Of a stretch of 64,000 nucleotides of DNA, positions 25,502-34,006 are shown in pieces (positions within the stretch are counted from its first letter, which is position 1; every line of letters starts with the position of its first letter). This DNA is from Flavobacteriaceae bacterium CRH. Its GTDB lineage: Bacteria; Bacteroidota; Bacteroidia; Flavobacteriales; Flavobacteriaceae. Made by a program: the position numbers and the translations under genes. The stretch spans positions 1-64,000 of the forward strand of contig LMAJ01000004.1 in NCBI GenBank assembly GCA_001507425.1, written 5' to 3'. The notes below the pieces were generated by a model. It searched no databases and was not told where the DNA came from. It was given only the letters and a program-made list of their open reading frames with translations.

Positions 25502-25707
25502 TTTAAACACATAGAAACATAGTTTTTTTGTTTGCTTTTAAAAGAATGCAAAAAGAAACTAGTTTCTAACACATAGCGGTGTCAAGCTTTGTCAAAGTTC
25601 AAAACTTTGACAAAGCTCATAACAGGCTTTTCGTTACAGCTATGTGAATTTTGACTAAGTGAAACGCCTTTTTAGATTGCTATTGGCTATGTTTCTATGT
25701 GTTTAAA
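25502..25707. repeat. 206-bp inverted repeat with 21-bp perfect arms
   Basis: The arms at 25502-25522 and 25687-25707 are exact reverse complements. A third identical copy of the arm lies at 16680-16700. The middle holds the 25585-25617 hairpin and AACACATAGCGGTGTC. Two copies of an arm in opposite orientation could mark a miniature element. Confidence 0.6.
25585..25617. repeat. 33-bp hairpin (AGCTTTGTCAAAGTT type)
   Basis: Perfect 15-bp arms AGCTTTGTCAAAGTT and AACTTTGACAAAGCT with a 3-base loop. The core is shared with 13406-13438. Confidence 0.7.
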
Positions 25708-25723
25708 TGTTTTAAGAATACTA

Positions 25724-26710
25724 TTATTTAACTTTAGCAATTGCCTGATTAATAAAATCTAATTCAGAATCAGATAAATCGAAATCCATTGTTTTAGCGT
25801 TTGAAATAGCTTGTTCTGCATTTCTTGCTCCGGCTAAAACAATTGTGATTCCTTTTTGTAAAGTTGTCCATCGCAGCACTAATTGCGCGATAGAAATGTG
25901 TTTTGCATTGGCAAGTGAGCTCAGTTCTTCGACTAAAGTTTTTACTTTTTGAAGATCGAACTGACTGAAATACCCGTTTCTATGATCATTATCTTTTAAT
26001 TTGCTGTCTGTAAAATATTTTCCGGTCAACAAACCTCTTTCCATCGGACTGTAAGCAATAATTCCGATGTTTTCCTTTAGCGTAAGCGGAATCAAATCAG
26101 TTTCGATTTTGCGGTTCAACATACTAAACGGAACTTGATTTGAAGCTAATTGAATTGTTTTTTGAGCTTCCTGAATTTGTTCAGCATTATAATTACTAAC
26201 TCCGGCAGCTCTGATTTTTCCTTGTTGAATTAAGGTTTCAAGCGCTTCCATAGTTTCCTGAATTGGAGTAGTGGAGTCTGGCCAGTGAATTTGCAATAAA
26301 TCGATATAATCTGTTTGAAGTCGTTTTAAACTTTCTTCGACTTCTTTGATAATATTATTTTTTGAAGCGTATTTATAAATTGGGATTTTCTTTCCGTTGT
26401 CTTCAGCATCAAAAAAGAAATCGCCTTTTCCGTTATTGCTTCCGTCCCAAACCAAACCAAATTTGGTTAACAATTGTACTTTTGAGCGGTCTTGTGTTTG
26501 TAAAGCTTCGCCAATCATTTCTTCGCTTAAACCGAAACCGTAAAAAGGTGCGGTGTCAATTGTGGTAACGCCGTGGTCGATTGAGGCGTGAATAGAATCG
26601 ATTGAATCTTTCTTTTCGTTTCCGCCCCACATGTTTCCGCCAATGGCAAATGCCCCGTATGTAATAGTTGATAATTCAAGCTTAGTGTTACCTAATTTTC
26701 TATATTCCAT
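25724..26710 (-). CDS. aldo/keto reductase
   Basis: A 328-residue NAD(P)H-dependent aldo/keto reductase. The start MEYRKLGNTKLELSTITYG is typical. The catalytic tetrad is present: Asp and Tyr in IDTAPFYGFGLSEEMIG, Lys in LLTKFGL, and His in LLQIHWPD. The NADP region is LVLRWTTLQKGITIVLAGARNAEQ. The substrate is not known. The AraC regulator gene starts divergently 121 bp away and probably controls it. Confidence 0.92.
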   Translation of the reverse strand: MEYRKLGNTKLELSTITYGAFAIGGNMWGGNEKKDSIDSIHASIDHGVTTIDTAPFYGFGLSEEMIGEALQTQDRSKVQLLTKFGLVWDGSNNGKGDFFFDAEDNGKKIPIYKYASKNNIIKEVEESLKRLQTDYIDLLQIHWPDSTTPIQETMEALETLIQQGKIRAAGVSNYNAEQIQEAQKTIQLASNQVPFSMLNRKIETDLIPLTLKENIGIIAYSPMERGLLTGKYFTDSKLKDNDHRNGYFSQFDLQKVKTLVEELSSLANAKHISIAQLVLRWTTLQKGITIVLAGARNAEQAISNAKTMDFDLSDSELDFINQAIAKVK

Positions 26711-26830
26711 AATATTATATTTTTACCCTTTAAATTTGTTTGACAAAATTATACCATTTTTAAGACTATTCATTTGTATATATTTGTGTTTTTTAGGTAT
26801 ATTTGCAGACTCAAATTTATTAAATGTAAA

Positions 26831-27676
26831 ATGAAAAAAGAAAATTTATACGAACCGTTTACTGTTTCTTTTGAAACGCTGGATGAATATCCTGATGTTG
26901 GAGACCGTCATAATTTTTTTGAATTGGTTTATATTTTAGGCGGAACCGGAAGGCAATGTATCAACAAAAATGTTTTTGAATATGATGCCGGACATATGTT
27001 TTTATTAACGCCTGAAGATTGTCATAATTTTACGATTGAAACTGAAACAAAGTTTTTCTTTTTAAGATTCAACGATATTTATTTGAAGAATTCAAGTTTG
27101 CAGAATGAAAATATTCAGCGTTTAGAATATATTTTGCAAAATGCAAACCATCAGCCGGGTTGTATTTTAAAAAATCAAGCCGATAAATGCCTTGTTAAAG
27201 TAATGGTTGAAGCGATTATTAGGGAACATCAGGATAAAGATGTTTATAATAAAGAGTTGATTCAGCAATTGGTAAATACGTTGATTATTGTAGTTGCCAG
27301 AAATATTGCGAAGTATTTGCCGGAGCAGGTAAATATTGGTTGTGAGGCCAAAGCAATGGATATTCTTCAATATATTCAGAACAATATTTATTATCCGGAA
27401 AGAATTAAAGCAGAATCGATTAGCGATTATTTTGGAATCTCGAATACGTATTTAGGCCGTTATTTTAAAAAACATGCTAATGAAACGATGCAACAATATA
27501 TTAGTAATTATAAAACGAAATTGATTGAACATCGTTTGCAATTCAGCGAAAAACGAATCAACGAAATTGCGTACGAATTTGGTTTTACGGATGAAAGTCA
27601 CTTTAATAAATTCTTTAAAAAACAAAGAGGGAATAGTCCTTCGGAGTTTAGGAAAACGATTCGGATAAGTGCGTGA
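26831..27676 (+). CDS. AraC-family transcriptional regulator
   Basis: A 281-residue regulator. The start at 26831 (MKKENLYEPFTVSF) is chosen because the upstream extension to 26774 is a low-complexity leader. An N-terminal cupin-like sensor domain (FFELVYILGGTGRQCIN) is followed by a C-terminal double helix-turn-helix at about 180-278 (NTYLGRYFKKHANETMQQYI, then RINEIAYEFGFTDESHFNKFFKKQRGNSPSEFR). It is divergent from the aldo/keto reductase gene, its likely target. Confidence 0.9.
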   Translation: MKKENLYEPFTVSFETLDEYPDVGDRHNFFELVYILGGTGRQCINKNVFEYDAGHMFLLTPEDCHNFTIETETKFFFLRFNDIYLKNSSLQNENIQRLEYILQNANHQPGCILKNQADKCLVKVMVEAIIREHQDKDVYNKELIQQLVNTLIIVVARNIAKYLPEQVNIGCEAKAMDILQYIQNNIYYPERIKAESISDYFGISNTYLGRYFKKHANETMQQYISNYKTKLIEHRLQFSEKRINEIAYEFGFTDESHFNKFFKKQRGNSPSEFRKTIRISA

Positions 27677-27754
27677 TATTGGAATGCGGATGACACAGAT
27701 TTGCAAGCGAAAACACGGATTATCGCGGATTTTTTGTTTTAGATTGAACGATTT

Positions 27755-28813
27755 TTATTCTTGGTTTTCTTTGCCGGTTATAAAATCGAAATGCTCAGTT
27801 TTACCGGTTTTTAAGTTTTTGATTTCATTTTGAATCAATTCTTCTAATGAGTCAGCAACAATATTTCGTTCCCAGGATTCATTTTGGAGTTCGATGATTT
27901 GGCCGAATTTTCCTTTTTCAGCGGGATCTGCGTCGAATAATAAATAATCGCCATTTCTTCCTGTAGCAAACGGAATCCATTTAGGATTAGCGTAATTGTT
28001 GGTTTGAATTTTTTCCAAATCTATTTCTAATTCCGGAAGGTCATCTTCATCAAATTGTAAATCTTGTATCGAATTCCACTCCTCTCTAATATCTTCAAAC
28101 GGAATAAGATCGTATGTCCAATCGCTTATTAAAAACTGAAAAGCTGAAGTTACGGCATCATATTCGACATTCTGAATTTTGTAGAAATTTTGAAGCGCTT
28201 TTGGAATTGTGATTTCTTCTTCAAGTATTGAATGCTGTTCTAAATCTTCTGCAGAAATGCCTTCTGTGAGATTGTAATAACGATTATCTATCGCAACAAT
28301 TTTATTAATTTCTGTAATCCATTCTTGCCATAAGACCTCAAATACTTTAAACTCTTCATCAATTGGTAAACGAGGTTTTTTTATTTTTTCCTCATAAGCA
28401 GAAATGTCTAAAGCTGTAATTTTATCATCCTCCTTGTTGAACCACACACTAATTCCGTTAAGGATAAAAGCACCGCTGTCATCTCCTTTAAAAAGTTTTA
28501 CGAGTTGGTTTTTATTTGTTTTATAAAATTCAAATAAATCCTGTTCATCAAAAAGAAAGTTGCCTGAAAATGGTTTTTCAGGACAATAATCGTAATTTCC
28601 ATAATTAAGATCAATAAGCAAATTTTCGGCTTTTATTCCATCTTTAGAGAATGCTATAACACCGTCGTTATCCCAAGTGTAAGTATGATTACTTTTTTTC
28701 TTTAAATGTCGATAATCTCCTAAAGCCTTTTTTAAGCTATCTATATCAATCGGAAATTGAATTTTAACGTCATTAATTGTAAAATCTGTTTTAGAAAGGG
28801 AGAGCTTTGTCAC
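27755..28813 (-). CDS. SMI1/KNR4-type two-domain protein
   Basis: A 352-residue acidic soluble protein. Residues 1-150 form an N-terminal domain (FTINDVKIQFPIDIDSLKKALGDY, YTWDNDGVIAFSKDGIKAENLLIDLNY). Residues about 155-340 look like an SMI1/KNR4 (SUKH) domain: IPKALQNFYKIQN, LIPFEDIREEW, NPKWIPFATGRNGDYLLFDADP. SUKH domains are often immunity proteins against toxins. No toxin gene is adjacent, so this is only a possibility. It lies 18 bp after the C40 peptidase gene on the same strand. Confidence 0.7.
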   Translation of the reverse strand: MTKLSLSKTDFTINDVKIQFPIDIDSLKKALGDYRHLKKKSNHTYTWDNDGVIAFSKDGIKAENLLIDLNYGNYDYCPEKPFSGNFLFDEQDLFEFYKTNKNQLVKLFKGDDSGAFILNGISVWFNKEDDKITALDISAYEEKIKKPRLPIDEEFKVFEVLWQEWITEINKIVAIDNRYYNLTEGISAEDLEQHSILEEEITIPKALQNFYKIQNVEYDAVTSAFQFLISDWTYDLIPFEDIREEWNSIQDLQFDEDDLPELEIDLEKIQTNNYANPKWIPFATGRNGDYLLFDADPAEKGKFGQIIELQNESWERNIVADSLEELIQNEIKNLKTGKTEHFDFITGKENQE

Positions 28814-28831
28814 GATAGTTTATTTGAAATA

Positions 28832-29593
28832 TTAAATAATCTTTTTAATTACACGAAGGTTATGTGTGTGTTTATTCAGTTCAGCATTGTAAATTCCTAA
28901 ATGGTCTAAACGATCGATGCGGACTTTTCCACTTCCGTGAATGATGTAATTATTGTCCATAATAATTCCGACATGAATGATATTTCCTTCTTCATTGTCA
29001 AAAAAGGCTAAATCACCAGCTTCGCTTTCTTCAATAAAACTTAAAGGTTCACCTTCGAGCGCTTGTTGTGAAGCATCACGATGAATTTTGTATCCGTTTA
29101 GTTTGTAAACCATTTGTGTGAAACCCGAACAATCGATTCCGAAAGGTGTTTTTCCGCCCCAAAGATAGGGCGCGTTTAAATACATAAAAGCAGTATTTAT
29201 AAGTGCGCTTTTAGGTTTTATGCCGCTGGTTTTTGTTCCTTCAAAATCAAAATTAGAAGTATTGATTTCGCTATTATTCAAAAATGATAATGAAGCGCCA
29301 AGCGGAATAGGTAATAATAAATTATTTGGAGAGGTAATGTAATCAATCAGATCAGCATTAAGAATAATAGCTTCTTTGCTTAATTGATTATAATTGGCTT
29401 CAGAAATAACCTGGTATTGTTTAGAATCTACCCAACCTTCATAATCATCAAACTGAATTTTTATTCGTGCCCATTGATTTTGGCGTTCTAAGATTTCAAT
29501 GTGTTCGCCAAACAAGAGTTGTGTAACGATTTCACTTCTGTCACTTGGCTCAGATCGAACGGGTACTATGGCTAGATTGCAAATTCCGAACAT
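28832..29593 (-). CDS. NlpC/P60 (C40) cysteine peptidase with SH3 domain
   Basis: A 253-residue cell-wall peptidase. Residues about 3-60 form a bacterial SH3-like domain (PVRSEPSDRSEIVTQLLFGE, QFDDYEGWVDSKQY). The C-terminal NlpC/P60 domain has catalytic Cys155 in GIDCSGFTQMVYKL, His207 in NIIHVGIIMD and a polar residue, His219, in IIHGSGKVRID. Such enzymes cleave gamma-D-Glu to diamino acid bonds in peptidoglycan stem peptides. No signal peptide is seen, so it may recycle muropeptides in the cytoplasm. It resembles YkfC-type enzymes. Confidence 0.88.
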   Translation of the reverse strand: MFGICNLAIVPVRSEPSDRSEIVTQLLFGEHIEILERQNQWARIKIQFDDYEGWVDSKQYQVISEANYNQLSKEAIILNADLIDYITSPNNLLLPIPLGASLSFLNNSEINTSNFDFEGTKTSGIKPKSALINTAFMYLNAPYLWGGKTPFGIDCSGFTQMVYKLNGYKIHRDASQQALEGEPLSFIEESEAGDLAFFDNEEGNIIHVGIIMDNNYIIHGSGKVRIDRLDHLGIYNAELNKHTHNLRVIKKII

Positions 29594-29613
29594 TTAGGGT
29601 AATTTATAAGTTA

Positions 29614-29654
29614 AAAATCAGGAGTTATTTATTTTTTTTATAACTCCTGATTTT
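29614..29654 (-). terminator. terminator of the thiolase gene
   Basis: Arms AAAATCAGGAGTTAT and ATAACTCCTGATTTT around an 11-base loop, 13 bp past the stop codon at 29667. Confidence 0.8.
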
Positions 29655-29666
29655 ATATAATATTAT

Positions 29667-30845
29667 TTAAGCTCTTTCGATAACAATTGCTGATGCGCCA
29701 CCACCACCATTGCAAATTGCTGCAGCTCCGGTTTTGGCATTATTTTGTTCTAAAACATTTAATAAAGTTACGATAATTCTGGCTCCTGAACAACCAAGAG
29801 GATGTCCTAATGAAACAGCGCCGCCATTTACATTTATTTTATCATTATCTAAATTAAGGATTTTTGCATTGGCAAGACCAACAACTGAAAAAGCTTCGTT
29901 GAATTCGAAATAATCTACATCGCCAATTGCAATTCCTGCTTTGTCTAAAGCTTTTGGTAATGCCTTTGCCGGACTTGTAGTAAACCATTTTGGTTCTTGT
30001 GCAGCATCAGCATACCCTTTGATGTATGCTAAAGGTTTTATTCCTAAAGCAATTGCTTTTTCTTCAGACATTAAAACTAAAGCAGCTGCACCGTCATTAA
30101 TGGTTGAAGCATTTGCGGCAGTTACAGTTCCGTCTTTGGTAAAAACAGCACTTAGTGATGGGATTTTATCCAATTTTACATTGGTATATTCTTCATCTTT
30201 TGAAAATATGATTGGTTCTCCGCGTCTTTGTGGAACTTCAACGGGAACAACTTCATTGTCGAATTTTCCGGCATCCCAGGCTTTTGCGCTTCTTTCATAA
30301 GACTGAATAGCAAAATTATCCTGTTCTTCACGGCTGATGTTGTATTCAGTTGCACATAAATCAGCGCAAACTCCCATTGCGTTGTTATCGTAAGCATCTG
30401 TCAAACCATCTTTTTGCATTCCGTCAAGCATTGTAGCGGGGCCAAATTTGTTTCCTGCACGCATTTGCACGTAGTGTGGAATCAAACTCATGCTTTCCAT
30501 TCCTCCGGCAACTACTATTTCAGCGTCACCACAAGCGATAGCCTGTGCGGCAAACATAACAGCTTTCATTCCTGAAGCGCAGACTTTGTTTACTGTTGTA
30601 GCAGCAACTTCTTCAGATAATCCGGCGAAAAGTGCAGCCTGACGGGCCGGAGCCTGTCCAACGCCTGCCTGGATTACATTCCCCATGAAAACTTCATCAA
30701 CTAATTTTGGGTCAAGGTTAATTTTTGAAAGGGCTCCTTTTATAGCGGCAGCGCCTAATTTTGGTGCGGGTACGGTAGATAAACCTCCCATGAAACTTCC
30801 GATAGGTGTTCTAACGGCAGAAACGATAACAACTCTTTTGTTCAT
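29667..30845 (-). CDS. acetyl-CoA C-acyltransferase (thiolase)
   Basis: A 392-residue thiolase. The catalytic Cys89 is in NKVCASGMKAVMFAAQ. The C-terminal catalytic His is in NGGAVSLGHPLGCSGARI and the second Cys in AAICNGGGGASA. It condenses two acetyl-CoA or cleaves 3-ketoacyl-CoA. The AtoB-like form suggests acetoacetyl-CoA. It lies alone with its own terminator. GC content looks slightly higher than in its neighbours, as often seen for highly expressed genes. Confidence 0.93.
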   Translation of the reverse strand: MNKRVVIVSAVRTPIGSFMGGLSTVPAPKLGAAAIKGALSKINLDPKLVDEVFMGNVIQAGVGQAPARQAALFAGLSEEVAATTVNKVCASGMKAVMFAAQAIACGDAEIVVAGGMESMSLIPHYVQMRAGNKFGPATMLDGMQKDGLTDAYDNNAMGVCADLCATEYNISREEQDNFAIQSYERSAKAWDAGKFDNEVVPVEVPQRRGEPIIFSKDEEYTNVKLDKIPSLSAVFTKDGTVTAANASTINDGAAALVLMSEEKAIALGIKPLAYIKGYADAAQEPKWFTTSPAKALPKALDKAGIAIGDVDYFEFNEAFSVVGLANAKILNLDNDKINVNGGAVSLGHPLGCSGARIIVTLLNVLEQNNAKTGAAAICNGGGGASAIVIERA

Positions 30846-31021
30846 TTTCTGTTAATATTAGTTAATCAAGCAAATTTACTCTTTATTTGAATAAATTCAA
30901 ATTTTGAACCAATTCGAATGGATTTTAAATTTAATTTCAATTTTTTGTTAATTCTATTTGTTTGATTGTTAAGTGGTTTAAAAAAAAGATTGAAAAAAGA
31001 TTAAAAAAAGAACAGAAATAG

Positions 31022-31052
31022 TTGTGAGATATGGAATGTTGTCTTACATTTG
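31022..31052 (+). promoter_or_regulatory. promoter of the tRNA cluster
   Basis: TTG at 31022-31024, then a 20-bp spacer, then TACATTTG at 31045-31052. This fits the Bacteroidota -33/-7 promoter with TANNTTTG. The first tRNA starts 33 bp downstream. Confidence 0.6.
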
Positions 31053-31084
31053 CAACCGCAAAACAGAACACGTTTCTTGAGCTT

Positions 31085-31168
31085 GGAGAGGTGCCAGAGC
31101 GGTAATGGAGCAGATTGCTAATCTGTCGACGGGTAACCGTCGCCAGGGTTCGAGTCCCTGTCTCTCCG
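31085..31168 (+). tRNA. tRNA-Ser (GCT)
   Basis: An 84-nt cloverleaf with acceptor GGAGAGG/TCTCTCC, anticodon loop TTGCTAA giving GCT, a long variable arm (GACGGGTAACCGTC) as expected for Ser, and T-arm CAGGG-TTCGAGT-CCCTG. CCA is not encoded. Confidence 0.95.
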
Positions 31169-31185
31169 CATAATGATTTTGCCTT

Positions 31186-31260
31186 CGGGGTGTAGCGTAG
31201 CCCGGTTATCGCGCCTGCTTTGGGAGCAGGAGGCCGCAGGTTCGAATCCTGCCACCCCGA
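31186..31260 (+). tRNA. tRNA-Pro (TGG)
   Basis: A 75-nt cloverleaf with acceptor CGGGGTG/CACCCCG, anticodon stem CCTGC/GCAGG and loop TTTGGGA giving TGG, and T-arm with GTTCGAATC. It lies 17 bp after tRNA-Ser. Confidence 0.95.
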
Positions 31261-31292
31261 CAAAAACTTTTCCATAAAGTTTTAAAACAAAT

Positions 31293-31366
<74 letters not shown>

Positions 31367-31370
31367 CGAA

Positions 31371-31398
31371 AAGCCACTCAATCGAGTGGCTTTTTTGT
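31371..31398 (+). terminator. terminator of the tRNA cluster
   Basis: Arms AAGCCACTC and GAGTGGCTT with loop AATC, followed by TTTTGTTTT. It starts 5 bp after tRNA-Arg. Confidence 0.9.
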
Positions 31399-31680
31399 TT
31401 TCTATAATTTCACTGTTTTTAAAAACGATGAAAAAAGTGTGGTAAAATCGTGGCAAAACGATTTTTTAAATTACTGAAAACATAAAATAGATGTGAGTTG
31501 CGGCCTATAATTGCAGTCCTTCTGGGATCACTTAAACTGATTTTAAAATTGGTTGAAAACGCCGAAAAACTGGCATCAATACAAGATGCGAGTTTTTTTA
31601 TTCTTCATTTTTAGTTTCACAACGCTCATTATTGCACGAAATTTAATGGCTGATTTGTGGCATTTTACGCTGTCAAAAAA
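31399..31680. other. non-coding stretch after the tRNA cluster, possible old integration scar
   Basis: No gene is seen here. At 31516-31530 the sequence TCCTTCTGGGATCAC resembles the 3' end of tRNA-Arg and its flank (TCCTTCTGCGTTCAC). A degraded attachment site is possible. No integrase gene is present in the window. Confidence 0.3.
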
Positions 31681-31710
31681 AATGCCTGTTTATAAAACAG
31701 GCATTTTTTA
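31681..31710. terminator. bidirectional terminator
   Basis: Arms AATGCCTGTTT and AAACAGGCATT with a 2-base loop, flanked by A-tract on the left and TTTTT on the right. It lies about 20 bp past the stop codon of the leftward esterase gene at 31725. Confidence 0.85.
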
Positions 31711-31724
31711 AATCAGTTATGATA

Positions 31725-32465
31725 TTAGTTGGCAAGATTGGTTTTCAGCCAAAGATTTACATCATCAAACATTTGTTTATTAATGGTATGTCCTTCGTCA
31801 TATTGATGAAAATCCGGTTTAATGCCTCTGGATTGAAGATAAGCAACAGCATCTGTAGCGAAAGGAAAATGAAGCACAGCATCCTGTCTTCCATGCGAGA
31901 TGAATACTTTTAATTTGTCAAGACGTTTTTCATCTGCAATCAGAGGTTTTACTTCTGGTAGGAGCCTACCGCTCATCACAGCAATTCCTTTGATTTTTTC
32001 AGGTTCGGTAAGAGCTGCACTGTAGCTCATGATTCCTCCCTGGCTGAAACCCATTAAATAAACTTGCTTGTCATCAAAATCATGTTCGTCTTTCAGGGCT
32101 TCAATAAAATCTAAAATAGTTACCCTTGCAGCTTCAGCCTGCTGTTCGTTAATCTGTGGATGACCGCCGGTAAAGTTTACCTGAAACCATGCAAAACTGT
32201 CCGGTCCAAGTGTAAGTGGTCCGCGTGCAGAAATTACTAAAAAATTGTCAGGCAGATCGCTGGCAAAAGAAAATAAGTTTTTCTCATTTCCTCCAACACC
32301 GTGAAGCATTAAAAGAAGTGGCGGTTTTGCTGTTTTTGTTTTTGGCTGTCTTACCAGATAATGCAGCGCAGTTTTTTCTTTACTTGAATTCATAATGGTA
32401 AAGCTAAAGGTTGAAATTATAATTAGTATGCCAAAGCATATCCATAAATGTTTTTTTAAAATCAT
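31725..32465 (-). CDS. alpha/beta-hydrolase, phospholipase/carboxylesterase type
   Basis: A 246-residue esterase with an N-terminal membrane anchor or signal (about 5-25, LWICFGILIIISTFSFTIM). The catalytic triad is recognisable: nucleophile Ser in MGFSQGGIMS, Asp in SHGRQDAVLHFP, and His in DEGHTINKQM. It overlaps the upstream dioxygenase gene by 4 bp (ATGA), so the two are translationally coupled. The substrate is unknown. Co-operation with the dioxygenase in breakdown of an aromatic ester is possible. Confidence 0.85.
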   Translation of the reverse strand: MILKKHLWICFGILIIISTFSFTIMNSSKEKTALHYLVRQPKTKTAKPPLLLMLHGVGGNEKNLFSFASDLPDNFLVISARGPLTLGPDSFAWFQVNFTGGHPQINEQQAEAARVTILDFIEALKDEHDFDDKQVYLMGFSQGGIMSYSAALTEPEKIKGIAVMSGRLLPEVKPLIADEKRLDKLKVFISHGRQDAVLHFPFATDAVAYLQSRGIKPDFHQYDEGHTINKQMFDDVNLWLKTNLAN

Positions 32466-33352
32466 GCTTTGTCAATTTTTATGGACAGCATGTTGAGCGA
32501 TCCGGCTACTAAAGCATCATTAAATACAGTAGCTTTTTCGTCTTTTTCCTTAAGTGCCAAAGTGTATAGCATCGGAATATAGTGTTCAGGAGTTGGCACG
32601 GCCAGCTCGAATTCCCGACCCTGTTTGTCAAAATTAATAAGGGACTGATGGTCATCTTCCAAAATCATCTTTTTCATTTTTTCATTGGCAGTATGAGCCC
32701 AGTCAAATGCGTATCCGGGAACCATCATTTTGTCCCATGCCGCAAGCCTAAGGTTATGCACGGTGTTTCCGCTGCCCACAATAAGTACTCCCTTACGTCG
32801 TAAGGCTGCAAGTTCTTTTCCTAATTCGTAATGATAGGAAGCGGGCTTAGTATAATCGATACTCATTTCTACTATAGGAATATCTGCATTGGGATAAAGA
32901 AATTTTATTACCGACCAGCACCCATGATCAAGTCCCCAGTCATTACTAAGTCCAACCGGTATTGAAGTAATAAGTTTCTGGGTTTCAAGTGCAAGTTCCG
33001 GGCTTCCCGGAGCAGGATATTGAAGGTCAAAAAGAGCTTGTGGAAAGCCGCCGAAATCATGTATAGTTTCGGGTTTTTGCATTGCAGTAACAAATGTACC
33101 TTTAGTTTCCCAATGGGCAGAGATACAAAGTATGGCTCTGGGTTTTGGAAGTGTTTTGGCCATCTGCTGGAAACCTTGTGTGAAATTATTATCCGCCAAA
33201 GCATTCATCGGATTGCCATGTCCAAGAAAAAGCACAGGCATGCGTTCGGTTGCAGCAAAAGCATCAGTAGCAGTTTTAAGGGAGCTGAGCTGCATGGCTG
33301 CAGCTCCCAATGGTAAAATGGCCATAGTTTTAAGAAAATCTTTTCTATCCAT
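32462..33352 (-). CDS. ygiD: YgiD-like 4,5-DOPA extradiol dioxygenase family protein
   Basis: A 296-residue class III extradiol ring-cleavage family protein. The N-terminus (MDRKDFLKTMAILPLGAAAM) is a signal-like leader with a Tat-like RK-x-FLK start, which is unusual for cytoplasmic YgiD. Metal ligands appear as His in FLGHGNPM and His in CISAHWETKG, with a further LDHGCWSVIKFLYP motif and a C-terminal PTPEHYIPMLY. These proteins use Zn or Fe and open catechol rings. It is second in a leftward series after a SnoaL-like gene. Confidence 0.87.
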   Translation of the reverse strand: MDRKDFLKTMAILPLGAAAMQLSSLKTATDAFAATERMPVLFLGHGNPMNALADNNFTQGFQQMAKTLPKPRAILCISAHWETKGTFVTAMQKPETIHDFGGFPQALFDLQYPAPGSPELALETQKLITSIPVGLSNDWGLDHGCWSVIKFLYPNADIPIVEMSIDYTKPASYHYELGKELAALRRKGVLIVGSGNTVHNLRLAAWDKMMVPGYAFDWAHTANEKMKKMILEDDHQSLINFDKQGREFELAVPTPEHYIPMLYTLALKEKDEKATVFNDALVAGSLNMLSIKIDKA

Positions 33353-33365
33353 TTTTTTTACTTTT

Positions 33366-33926
33366 TTATTTACCTAATATTTGGTTCATATAAGACTGGT
33401 TGTCCCAGAATAAATATTCTTCCTTCATTGTTCCATTCTCCCAAACTCCAATAGTTGCCATTGGCAGTTTGAATTTTTTACCGGTCGGCTGTATAAAAGT
33501 ACCATCTCCTGCGGGCATAGGCTGCGTAAAAGTACCTTCCATATAACCCATTACGGCAGTAAGATTGCCGGAACCAATTTTAAAAGGGTGCTCTTTAATA
33601 CGGGTGTCGGGAGCATATACAAACATAGCATCAAGAGTTTTGATATGCTGCTCCAGACCAACCTCAGTATGACCGTCAGGAAAATGTACTTTAATGTTTT
33701 TAGCATGGCTTTCGTGCAGACGTGACCAGTCGCGATTACTAAAAACGGTATAATCTAAAGTGTCAAAAGTTTCCAGATTTTTAGCTATCTGTGCATTGGC
33801 AGCAGCAAGTTCTTTAATCTGTTTTACCATATCTGCTTTATCTTCTTTTTTCTGAGCAGTTACTGTAGTGCTTAAGGCGAAAACAAGAACCGCCGCGGTT
33901 ACTTGTCCTAAAATTGAATTTTTCAT
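33366..33926 (-). CDS. secreted SnoaL-like (NTF2-fold) protein
   Basis: A 186-residue protein using the Met at 33926, because the sequence from there (MKNSILGQVTAAVLVFALSTTVTAQ) is a clean signal peptide. The mature part has the ester-cyclase/SnoaL-type pattern NRDWSRLHESHAKNIKVHFPDGHTEVGLEQHIKTLDAMF and ends in EYLFWDNQSYMNQILG. Such proteins are often found with polyketide or aromatic-degrading enzymes. The reaction is not known. It probably heads the leftward SnoaL-dioxygenase-esterase operon. Confidence 0.8.
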   Translation of the reverse strand: MKNSILGQVTAAVLVFALSTTVTAQKKEDKADMVKQIKELAAANAQIAKNLETFDTLDYTVFSNRDWSRLHESHAKNIKVHFPDGHTEVGLEQHIKTLDAMFVYAPDTRIKEHPFKIGSGNLTAVMGYMEGTFTQPMPAGDGTFIQPTGKKFKLPMATIGVWENGTMKEEYLFWDNQSYMNQILGK

Positions 33927-34006
33927 AAGTATCATTTTTTATTGATACAAAGTTGCGGCTAAATGCCAGGGCAGGGGTAACGCTTTTCGGAAGAATAGTT
34001 GTGTTT

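Larger units (their letters stand above)
25347..25723. other. repeat-filled intergenic region
   Basis: This 377-bp gap between the mdaB start and the aldo/keto reductase stop holds only repeats: a structured element at 25381-25463, and a long inverted repeat at 25502-25707 enclosing a hairpin at 25585-25617. No gene is seen. Confidence 0.65.

Noticed and set aside
28813-28832. SUKH-like protein as immunity partner of a toxin system
   Set aside because: The neighbouring C40 peptidase lacks toxin delivery domains and signal peptide, and no polymorphic toxin is nearby.
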